From a bacterium (GTDB taxonomy: Bacteria > Planctomycetota > J058 > JACQDU01), in the NCBI GenBank assembly GCA_016200955.1, contig JACQDU010000258.1, positions 1 through 5,060 of the forward strand: a DNA stretch of 5,060 nt, written 5' to 3'. Positions 1-5,060 of this stretch are shown piece by piece (position 1 is the stretch's first letter; each line of letters starts with the position of its first letter). Made by a program: the position numbers and the translations under genes. Under the pieces are notes generated by a model. The model did no database searches. It was given only the letters and a program-made list of their open reading frames with translations, and was not told the origin of the DNA.

Positions 1-824
1 CCGAGCAGGGCGGCGGTGCTCTCCGCGTCGCTCGGGCGCTCCGAGGGCCGCTTCGCGAGGAGCCGGAGCACGAGGTCCTCGAGCGCGGGTGGGACCGAGG
101 GCTCGAGCTCCCTCGGCGGCCGCGGGGTCTCGCCCAGGTGCATGGAGAGCAGAGCGACGCCTTCTCCCAGGAAGGGCGGCCTTCCCGTGAGGAGGTCGTA
201 GAGGACGGCTCCCAGGCTGTAGAGGTCGGCGCGCGCATCGATCGTGCGGCTGCTGTCGGCTTGCTCGGGGGCGAGGTAGTGGAAGCTGCCCAGGACCTCT
301 CCCGTCCTCGTGAGGGCGCCTCCCGGTCCGTCCGACGCTCCGCTCGGCCGGGCGAGGCCGAAGTCGACGAGCTTCGGCTGCCCTGCCTCGTCCAGGAGCA
401 CGTTCTCGGGCTTCAGGTCGCGGTGGACGATGCCCTTCTCGTGGACCGCCGCGAGCGCCCGCGCGATCGGGAGAGCGAGCGCGACGGCTCGCCTCCAGTC
501 GAGCTTCCCTTGCCTCCGGAGGAGCTCGCGGAGCGATCCTCCCGGGACGTACTCGACGACGAGGAAGGGCGCTCCCTGGTGCTCGCCCGTCTCGTGGACC
601 TGGGCGACGTTCGGGTGGAGGACCGCGGCGCCCGCGCGCGCCTCCCGCTGGAAGCGCTGGATGAACCGCGGCTCGGCGAGCTCGCGCGAGATCACCTTGA
701 TCGCGACGATCCGGTCGAGCCGCGCGTCGTGCGCCTTGTAGACGAGGCCCATCCCGCCTCGTCCGAGCAGCTCGAGGATCCGGTATCCAGAGACGTGCGA
801 GCCGACCTGCAGCTCTCCCGCCAC
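1..824 (-). CDS. Serine/threonine protein kinase (Hanks type), N-terminal part, cut by window edge
   Basis: The 274 visible codons form a nearly complete eukaryotic-like Ser/Thr kinase domain that phosphorylates proteins with ATP, acting in the cytoplasm. The order is canonical: glycine-rich loop GRGGMG at residues 21-26, VAIK lysine K43, a candidate helix-C glutamate E61, catalytic loop HRDLKPEN at 134-141 (catalytic D136), metal-binding DFG at 154-156, APE at 185-187, and the subdomain IX-XI motifs DLYSLGAVLYDLLTG and RPSERPSD. All catalytic residues are present, so an active kinase is expected. I chose GTG at 822-824 because GAGGA lies five bases upstream (830-834) and the kinase fold starts within about 12 residues; TTG at 840-842 is an in-frame alternative. 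The end, and any membrane or sensory region, lies past the left edge. The gene follows the zinc-ribbon gene on the same strand after 85 bases. The kinase assignment is firm; its substrate and signal cannot be inferred. Confidence 0.95.
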   Translation of the reverse strand, partial: MAGELQVGSHVSGYRILELLGRGGMGLVYKAHDARLDRIVAIKVISRELAEPRFIQRFQREARAGAAVLHPNVAQVHETGEHQGAPFLVVEYVPGGSLRELLRRQGKLDWRRAVALALPIARALAAVHEKGIVHRDLKPENVLLDEAGQPKLVDFGLARPSGASDGPGGALTRTGEVLGSFHYLAPEQADSSRTIDARADLYSLGAVLYDLLTGRPPFLGEGVALLSMHLGETPRPPRELEPSVPPALEDLVLRLLAKRPSERPSDAESTAALL

Positions 825-840
825 GCGCGTCCTCGCGGGC

Positions 841-870
841 AATCTAAGCTTTTCTTTCCCGACGAAAAGA
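841..870 (-). promoter_or_regulatory. Candidate promoter of the left-hand kinase (AT-rich patch)
   Basis: On the minus strand this stretch reads as an AT-rich island in otherwise GC-rich DNA. It includes TAGATT (841-846), which resembles a sigma70-type -10 box and would start transcription roughly ten bases before the GTG start at 824. No convincing -35 hexamer is seen. The base-composition contrast is visible; promoter function is inferred. Confidence 0.3.
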
Positions 871-885
871 GGTTGCCGGCAGACC
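861..885 (-). terminator. Weak terminator-like hairpin after the zinc-ribbon gene
   Basis: Read on the minus strand, GGT-c-TG-CCGG-CA-ACC can fold into a five-pair stem with one bulge and a CCGG loop, followed directly by TCTTTTC. This lies 25 bases after the stop codon of the zinc-ribbon gene, a suitable place for an intrinsic terminator. The stem is short and the T-run is interrupted, so it may only attenuate transcription. Its TGCCGGCA core (874-881) is a perfect palindrome and could instead be a protein-binding site. Confidence 0.25.
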
Positions 886-909
886 AGGAACGCGTCTCGC
901 CCGACCCGC

Positions 910-1479
910 TCAGCCTCTCCCCTCGCCGCGTCCGCCGAAGAGGAGACGGAAGATCCCGCGCGCGAGGAAGACCCCGCCGGCGAGAGCGAGGACCCCGAGG
1001 AAGAGGAGCTGCTTCGGGCTCCTCGGCACGGCGGGCGAGTCGCCGAGCGCCGCCGCCACGGGCGGGAAGAAGAGCGCGAGGAAGCCGAGCGCGACCGCGG
1101 CTTTCAGGAGGTCGAGCACTCCCCTCAGGCGGTAGGACCTGTTCTTCCGCGTGAGCAGCTCGGACACCATGTCGCGGGCGAGCTCCCGCGCGAGCCCCGA
1201 GCCGACGAGATACGCCTCGACCGATTCGCGCGATCGGCCCCAGCCGAGGCGCATCTCCGCATCGACGCGCAGACGGTCGAGGTTCAGGACCGGCTCGTCT
1301 CCTCGAGCGGGCGCCGTGGGCGCCGGGACGGCCGGACCGGAGACGGCCGGCGCGCTCACGGCCGGCGCCGCGGGGGACGGGGCGACGACCGGCACCGAGC
1401 CGTCCGCGAGAGCTGCATGGCAGAGCACGCATTTGCTCGCGCCCGGGGCGTTCTCGTTCCCGCACTCCCGGCACTTCAT
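910..1479 (-). CDS. Zinc-ribbon protein with two C-terminal membrane helices, function unknown
   Basis: This is a complete 189-residue protein that I cannot assign to a named family. Residues 3-20 form a rubredoxin-like zinc ribbon with two CxxC knuckles (C3, C6, C17, C20), of the kind found at the N-terminus of many bacterial membrane proteins. Residues 28-60 are a flexible Pro/Ala/Val linker with a five-residue repeat (PAVSA, PAVSG, PAVPA). Residues 69-118 are charged and probably helical, with a GRSRESVEAYLVGSGL segment like short helical motifs often seen before membrane regions. Two hydrophobic stretches follow, at about 121-145 and 157-181, so the protein is probably anchored in the inner membrane with the ribbon in the cytoplasm. 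The ATG is fixed by the ribbon, which starts at residue 3. No Shine-Dalgarno sequence precedes it. It is divergent from the mutase gene and upstream of a kinase on the same strand; a link to that kinase is possible but unproven. Confidence 0.85.
   Translation of the reverse strand: MKCRECGNENAPGASKCVLCHAALADGSVPVVAPSPAAPAVSAPAVSGPAVPAPTAPARGDEPVLNLDRLRVDAEMRLGWGRSRESVEAYLVGSGLARELARDMVSELLTRKNRSYRLRGVLDLLKAAVALGFLALFFPPVAAALGDSPAVPRSPKQLLFLGVLALAGGVFLARGIFRLLFGGRGEGRG
1328..1372. repeat. Three-copy 15-bp tandem repeat inside the zinc-ribbon gene linker
   Basis: The octamer ACGGCCGG recurs at 1328, 1343 and 1358, exactly 15 bases apart. It defines three diverged 15-bp units (1328-1342, 1343-1357, 1358-1372). 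The period is five codons and matches the five-residue PAVSx repeat of the protein linker, so the array preserves the frame. It looks like local duplication extending a flexible spacer rather than a mobile or CRISPR repeat. Confidence 0.6.
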
Positions 1480-1485
1480 GGGAGG

Positions 1486-1491
1486 AGCCTA
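1486..1491 (-). promoter_or_regulatory. Candidate -10 box for leaderless transcription of the zinc-ribbon gene
   Basis: On the minus strand TAGGCT fits the TANNNT form of a -10 element and ends six bases before the ATG at 1479. That spacing would put the transcription start on or next to the start codon. This agrees with the lack of a Shine-Dalgarno sequence; the bases just before the ATG read CTCCTCCC, the complement of one. No clear -35 element is visible, and a six-base motif has little weight alone. Confidence 0.3.
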
Positions 1492-1527
1492 GCCGCGCGG
1501 CCTCGCGGGAGCACGGCGTCCCTCGCG

Positions 1528-1545
1528 TGCTAATCTCCCCTCGGA
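1528..1545 (+). promoter_or_regulatory. Candidate extended -10 and ribosome binding site of the mutase gene
   Basis: TGCTAATCT at 1528-1536 resembles an extended -10 element (TG, one base, then TAATCT) in a GC-rich setting. GGAG at 1542-1545, followed by AAGA, is a plausible Shine-Dalgarno sequence ten bases before the GTG start at 1556. The ribosome site supports the chosen start. The promoter is less certain: the implied transcription start at about 1543 would leave the ribosome site at the very 5' end of the mRNA, so the true promoter may lie further upstream. Confidence 0.35.
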
Positions 1546-1555
1546 GAAGACCTCT

Positions 1556-3217
1556 GTGACCGACCCCGACCCCACGAAGGCCAGAGATGCCTACGAGCGC
1601 CTCGTCTTGGAAGCGACGCGCGAGGCCAAGGAGCGGCGCGAGCGCTTCGAGACCGCGTCTCTCCTCGAGAGGAAGCGCCTCTACACGGGAGACGACGCGA
1701 GGCCCGAGCTCGAGGCGCTCGGCTTCCCCGGCTTGCCGCCTTACACGCGCGGCGTCCAGCCGACCATGTTCCGCGCGCGCCACTGGACCATGCGCCAGTA
1801 CGCGGGTTTCGGCTCGCCCAGGGAGACCAACGGACGCTTCAAGAAGCTTCTGGAAGAAGGCCAGACCGGCCTCTCGGTCGCGTTCGACCTGCCGACGCAG
1901 ATCGGTTACGACTCGGACGACCCGCTCGCTCTCGGCGAGGTCGGGAAGGTCGGCGTCCCGATCTCCTCGATCCACGACATGGAGGAGCTCCTCGCGGAGC
2001 TCCCGCTCGATCGCGTGAGCATCTCCATGACGATCAACTCGAGCGCGATCGTCCTCCTCGCCTACCTCATCGCCGTCGCGAGGCGCCGCGGGCTCGACCC
2101 GTCCAAGCTCCAGGGGACTCTCCAGAACGACATCCTGAAGGAGTACGTCGCGCGAGGGACCTTCCGCTTCCCGATCGCTCCCTCGATGCGGCTCGTGACC
2201 GACACCTTCCGCTACTGCGCGGCGGGCATGCCGAAATGGAACCCGATCAGCGTCTCCGGGTACCACATGCGCGAGGCGGGAGCGACGGCGGTCGAGGAGC
2301 TCGCCTGCACGCTCGCGGACGGGATCGCTTACGTCGAGACCGCGGCGAAGGCCGGGCTCTCGCCCGACGCCTTCATGCCGCGCCTCTCGTTCTTCTTCGC
2401 GTGCCACTCGGACTTCCTGGAAGAAGTCGCGAAGTTTCGCGCGGCGCGGCGGCTCTGGGCGAGGATCGCGGGAGAACGGCTCGGCGCGAGGGACGAGCGG
2501 TCGCGGAAGTGCCGCTTCCACGTCCAGACGGGCGGAGTCACGCTCACCGCGAGGCAACCCGAGGTGAACGTCGTGAGGGTCGCGCTCCAGGCGCTCGCGG
2601 CGGTGCTCGGAGGTTGCCAGTCGCTCCACACGAACGCGAAGGACGAGGCCCTCGCGCTCCCGACGGAGGAGAGCGCGGTCCTGGCTCTCAGGACGCAGCA
2701 AGTGATCGCGTTCGAGACGGGCGTCGCCGACACGGTCGACGCGCTCGGGGGGAGCTTCGCGCTCGAGGCCGCGACGGACGAGCTCGAGAAGAAGACGCAG
2801 GAGCTCCTCGCGAAGGTCGATCGCATGGGAGGCATGGTCCGCGCGATCGAGCTCGGCTTCCCGCAGGAGACGATCCGCCGCTCCGCTTACGACCACCAGA
2901 AGAGAGTCGAGTCGGGCGAGCGCGTGATCGTCGGCGTGAACCGCTTCGCCCAGTCCGGGGAGTCGAAGCCCGCCGTCTTCCGCGTGGACGAGCGCGCGCA
3001 GGCCGAGCGCGTGCGCGCTCTCGCGGAGCTCAGGCGCCGGCGCGACCAGGGGCGCGCGAGCTCTCTCCTCGCGGCCCTCGAGGAGGCCGCGCGCTCCGCC
3101 GGCGCTCCTCTCGTCGAGCCGATCGTCCGCGCCGTCGAGGGCGAGTGCACGACCGGCGAGGTCATGGGGACGCTCGCGCGCGTCTTCGGCGAGTACGAGG
3201 ACGCCGACGCCTACTGA
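1556..3217 (+). CDS. mcmA1: Methylmalonyl-CoA mutase-type large subunit (substrate domain only)
   Basis: This complete 553-residue protein matches the TIM-barrel substrate domain of coenzyme B12-dependent acyl-CoA mutases. These move the CoA-carboxyl group by a radical mechanism, interconverting (R)-methylmalonyl-CoA and succinyl-CoA in the cytoplasm for propionate and odd-chain catabolism. Landmarks are QYAGFGSPRETN (81-92), GLSVAFDLPTQIGYDSD (105-121), QNDILKEYVARGTF (190-203), SGYHMREAGAT (234-244) and QSLHTN (355-360). By alignment from memory to the Propionibacterium enzyme, Y82, Q190, R200, H237, R276, H322 and Q324 match Y89, Q197, R207, H244, R283, H328 and Q330. Y82 plus R200 favours a dicarboxylic substrate over isobutyryl-CoA, where Phe and Gln are expected. 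Ethylmalonyl-CoA mutase remains possible. The protein ends without a DxHxxG B12-binding domain, so it should be the large half of a split enzyme. Q68 replaces an expected aromatic residue. GTG start with GGAG upstream; no partner gene is adjacent. Confidence 0.93.
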   Translation: MTDPDPTKARDAYERLVLEATREAKERRERFETASLLERKRLYTGDDARPELEALGFPGLPPYTRGVQPTMFRARHWTMRQYAGFGSPRETNGRFKKLLEEGQTGLSVAFDLPTQIGYDSDDPLALGEVGKVGVPISSIHDMEELLAELPLDRVSISMTINSSAIVLLAYLIAVARRRGLDPSKLQGTLQNDILKEYVARGTFRFPIAPSMRLVTDTFRYCAAGMPKWNPISVSGYHMREAGATAVEELACTLADGIAYVETAAKAGLSPDAFMPRLSFFFACHSDFLEEVAKFRAARRLWARIAGERLGARDERSRKCRFHVQTGGVTLTARQPEVNVVRVALQALAAVLGGCQSLHTNAKDEALALPTEESAVLALRTQQVIAFETGVADTVDALGGSFALEAATDELEKKTQELLAKVDRMGGMVRAIELGFPQETIRRSAYDHQKRVESGERVIVGVNRFAQSGESKPAVFRVDERAQAERVRALAELRRRRDQGRASSLLAALEEAARSAGAPLVEPIVRAVEGECTTGEVMGTLARVFGEYEDADAY

Positions 3218-3220
3218 CGA

Positions 3221-3238
3221 ACCGCTCGGGCGAACGGT
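3221..3238. terminator. Small inverted repeat between convergent mutase and kinase genes
   Basis: ACCG-c-TC-GGGC-GA-a-CGGT forms a hairpin with four outer pairs, one internal mismatch and two inner pairs around a four-base loop. It occupies most of the 29 bases between the two convergent stop codons, where a bidirectional terminator would be expected. No T-run follows on either strand and the stem is weak, so this is a candidate by position more than by strength. Confidence 0.25.
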
Positions 3239-3246
3239 GGCCGCGA

Positions 3247-5060
3247 TCAGTTCCGGGACCACTCCCACGACCGGAAGCGCACCTTGGTGTCGTAGAACTT
3301 GAGGACGCCCGCTCGTCCGTCGAGCTTCCGGTCGAGCTTGACCGGGAAGCTCCCGTAGCCCGCGGTCACGGTCGCCTGGTCGCCCGAGACCGTGACCGTG
3401 AGACGCGCCCAGCCCGCCTCGGAGACCTGGACGAGCTCCTCGCCGCGCGGCAGCCACTTGCCGTTGGTCACGCGCGCGATCCGGAGCCCCTTCGGCCACT
3501 GGCTCGTCACCTCGTGGAGCTTCTCGACCTTCGCTTCGCCGAAGCGCCGCTTGACCTCGCTCGGGTGGTCGTAGACGTACGCGAGGAAGAAGTCGTCCGG
3601 GCTCCTCGCGGCGAAGACGAGCCCCGCGTAAGGAGCCGGGTCTCCCGAGTCGAGCGAGAGCTCGACCTTCGCCGTGTAGCTCTCGGCCGCGGGCGCGTCC
3701 CCGCGGATGAGCACGGCGAGCGCATAAGGCCCGAGACCCTCGGCGGAGCCCGTGAGGAGGTCGCCCTGCTCCCCGAAAGCGCCTCCGAGGATCGGCTCCC
3801 AGGCGCGCGAGAGCGGCCTGGAGCCCGCGGGGCGCTCGTCCCGCTCGAGGTCTTTCTTCAAGTACTGCTCCTGCTCGGGAGCGAGCCACTCTCCGAGAGA
3901 GGAGTCGAGGAGCGAAGCTTCGCGCGACTCGGCGAGGGCCTCGCGGGCACGCCCGTGAGCGGCGAGGAGGCGCGCGAGCTCGAGCCGGATCCGCGGCGAG
4001 CGCGAGCGGCGCTTCGCCGCCCGCTCGAGCGTCTCGAGCGCGTCGTGCATGCGGAGCTCGCGCGCGGCGAGGGCGGCTTCCGCGAGCGCGCGCTCCTGCG
4101 CCGCGGCCTCGCCGTCGATCTTGCCGCGCAGGGCGGCCGCGGCCTCCTGCGCGCGAGGATCGGCCGGAGACAGCGCCTCGAGCTGGCGGCGGGCCTCTCT
4201 CAGGTCTCCCGTCGCGAGCGCGAGAGAGCCGAGCTCGAGGCGGGCTTCGTGGCACGAAGGATCGACCGCGAGGCAGCGGAGGAGGTCGGCCTCGATCGAG
4301 GCCGGGTCTCCTCCCGCGCGCAGGCGCTGCCGGGCCTGCGCGAGGATCTCGGCCGCGACCCGGCCCGGTGGCTGCTCCTTCTCCTTCTCACCGGCTTTCT
4401 CTCCCGTCGCGACGGCTTCCGGGTCGGGCGAGCTCCGCGGGACAAGAATGCGCCAGGCGAGGAGCGCCCCGCACGCGAGCCCGATCGCGACCGCGGCCAC
4501 AGCGAGCGTCGTCGCGCGGCGCGAGCCGTCTCCCCCGAGCGAGCCCCCGGCGGCCACGAGCTCGAGGTCGTCCCGGAGCGCCGCGGCGTCGGCGTACCGC
4601 TCGGAGGGCTTCTTCTCGAGGCAGCGGAGCACGATCGCCTCGACGTCGCGCGAGATCGCCGGGTTCGCCTCGCGCAGGGGAACGGGAGGCCGCGTGAGGA
4701 CCTCCCTCACGACCTCGAACGGCGTCGCCCCGACGAAGGGCGGGCTCCCGGTGAGGAGCTCGTAGAGGACGGCGCCCAGCGAGTAGATGTCCGAGCGCGG
4801 CCCGATCTCCTCCAAGCGGCCGTCCGCCTGCTCGGGTGGCATGTAGTTGGGAGTTCCCAGGACCTCGCCCGCGAGGGTCGTGCCCTTGCGCGTCAGGTCC
4901 TTCGCGACGCCGAAGTCGAGGATGTGGGGCGAGCCGGCTCCGTCGACGATCACGTTCGCGGGCTTGAGGTCGCGGTGGACGACCCGTCGCTTGTGGGCGT
5001 AGTCGAGCGCGTCCGCGAGCGCCGCGGCGATCTCGAGCGCGCGAGCGGGCTCGAGCCCGC
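3247..5060 (-). CDS. Membrane-anchored Ser/Thr protein kinase with TPR-like and C-terminal beta-sandwich-like domains (N-terminus beyond window)
   Basis: The reading frame stays open to the right edge, giving 603 visible residues and the true C-terminus; the ATP-binding N-lobe is outside. Visible residues 1-170 are the kinase C-lobe: catalytic loop HRDLKPAN at 28-35 (D30), DFG at 48-50, PPE at 74-76 in place of APE, and SDIYSLGAVLYELLTG at 89-104. A single hydrophobic helix at about 183-206 anchors the protein, followed by a charged Glu/Lys linker. Residues about 233-388 are Ala/Leu-rich helices with TPR-like spacing in two blocks (about 254-302 and 325-386). Residues about 415-603 are beta-rich with alternating hydrophobics, as in YAGLVFAARSPDDFFLAYVY and DGRAGVLKFYDTKVRF near the end. 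These resemble concanavalin A-like or DUF1080-type sandwiches. Known topology of such kinases places the kinase inside and the TPR and sandwich parts outside the membrane, where they may sense a ligand. The kinase call is firm; the sandwich call is inference. Confidence 0.93.
   Translation of the reverse strand, partial: GLEPARALEIAAALADALDYAHKRRVVHRDLKPANVIVDGAGSPHILDFGVAKDLTRKGTTLAGEVLGTPNYMPPEQADGRLEEIGPRSDIYSLGAVLYELLTGSPPFVGATPFEVVREVLTRPPVPLREANPAISRDVEAIVLRCLEKKPSERYADAAALRDDLELVAAGGSLGGDGSRRATTLAVAAVAIGLACGALLAWRILVPRSSPDPEAVATGEKAGEKEKEQPPGRVAAEILAQARQRLRAGGDPASIEADLLRCLAVDPSCHEARLELGSLALATGDLREARRQLEALSPADPRAQEAAAALRGKIDGEAAAQERALAEAALAARELRMHDALETLERAAKRRSRSPRIRLELARLLAAHGRAREALAESREASLLDSSLGEWLAPEQEQYLKKDLERDERPAGSRPLSRAWEPILGGAFGEQGDLLTGSAEGLGPYALAVLIRGDAPAAESYTAKVELSLDSGDPAPYAGLVFAARSPDDFFLAYVYDHPSEVKRRFGEAKVEKLHEVTSQWPKGLRIARVTNGKWLPRGEELVQVSEAGWARLTVTVSGDQATVTAGYGSFPVKLDRKLDGRAGVLKFYDTKVRFRSWEWSRN

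Noticed and set aside
138..1154. A 338-codon open frame on the plus strand
   Set aside because: It lies antisense to the left-hand kinase in exact codon register and runs on across the gap into the zinc-ribbon gene. Its composition (Arg/Asp/Glu/Leu) is the mirror of GC-rich kinase codons, and it has no family signature.
2329..2835. A 168-codon minus-strand open frame inside the mutase
   Set aside because: It is antisense to a strongly conserved enzyme region and rich in Ser/Ala, consistent with a chance frame.
692..4255. A 1187-codon open frame on the minus strand crossing most of the window
   Set aside because: It overlaps the zinc-ribbon gene and the right-hand kinase in the wrong frame and runs antisense to the whole mutase. 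Its translation is Arg/Ala/Gly-rich with no recognisable domain, as expected for stop-poor GC-rich DNA.
4049..4765. A 238-codon plus-strand open frame opposite the right-hand kinase
   Set aside because: It is an Arg/Ser/Ala-rich antisense shadow of the TPR-like and kinase coding sequence, with no domain or independent support.
3247..4953. Starting the right-hand kinase at the GTG codon at 4951-4953
   Set aside because: That codon is the valine right after the catalytic loop HRDLKPAN. The frame continues upstream through the loop to the window edge, so it is internal and the true start is outside.

Overview
The window is very GC-rich and gene-dense. Codons in all four genes strongly favour G or C in the third position. 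The mix of genes is two membrane-type Ser/Thr (Hanks-type) kinases, a stand-alone coenzyme B12 mutase large subunit and a zinc-ribbon membrane protein. This suggests a bacterium with a large, kinase-rich, high-GC genome, such as Planctomycetota, Acidobacteriota or Myxococcota. The Pro-Pro-Glu form of the kinase APE motif and the kinase-TM-TPR layout lean mildly toward Planctomycetota. No marker here settles the taxonomy.

Layout: (1) 1-824, minus strand, holds the N-terminal 274 codons of a Ser/Thr protein kinase that runs off the left edge. (2) 825-909 is a short gap with a weak terminator-like hairpin and an AT-rich promoter candidate. (3) 910-1479, minus strand, encodes a 189-residue protein with an N-terminal four-cysteine zinc ribbon, a Pro/Ala linker built partly from a 15-bp repeat, a short helical segment and two predicted membrane helices. 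(4) 1480-1555 is a 76-bp divergent intergenic region with promoter candidates in both directions. (5) 1556-3217, plus strand, is a complete methylmalonyl-CoA-mutase-type large (substrate-domain) subunit without the B12-binding domain. (6) 3218-3246 is a 29-bp convergent gap with a small inverted repeat. (7) 3247-5060, minus strand, is the C-terminal 603 residues of a second Ser/Thr kinase: C-lobe, one membrane helix, TPR-like helices, and a C-terminal beta-rich domain resembling concanavalin A-like/DUF1080-type sandwiches. Its N-lobe lies beyond the right edge.

How they fit together: the zinc-ribbon gene and the first kinase lie in the same direction and could share a transcript, although a promoter candidate sits between them. 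The mutase is a metabolic gene (interconversion of methylmalonyl-CoA and succinyl-CoA) on the opposite strand between signalling genes. Its B12-binding partner, MeaB chaperone and epimerase are not in the window and must be encoded elsewhere if it works as a split mutase. Nothing seen amounts to a clearly new multi-gene system. The most distinctive items are the sensory half of the second kinase, the uncharacterised zinc-ribbon protein with a possible leaderless start, and a substrate-pocket substitution in the mutase.
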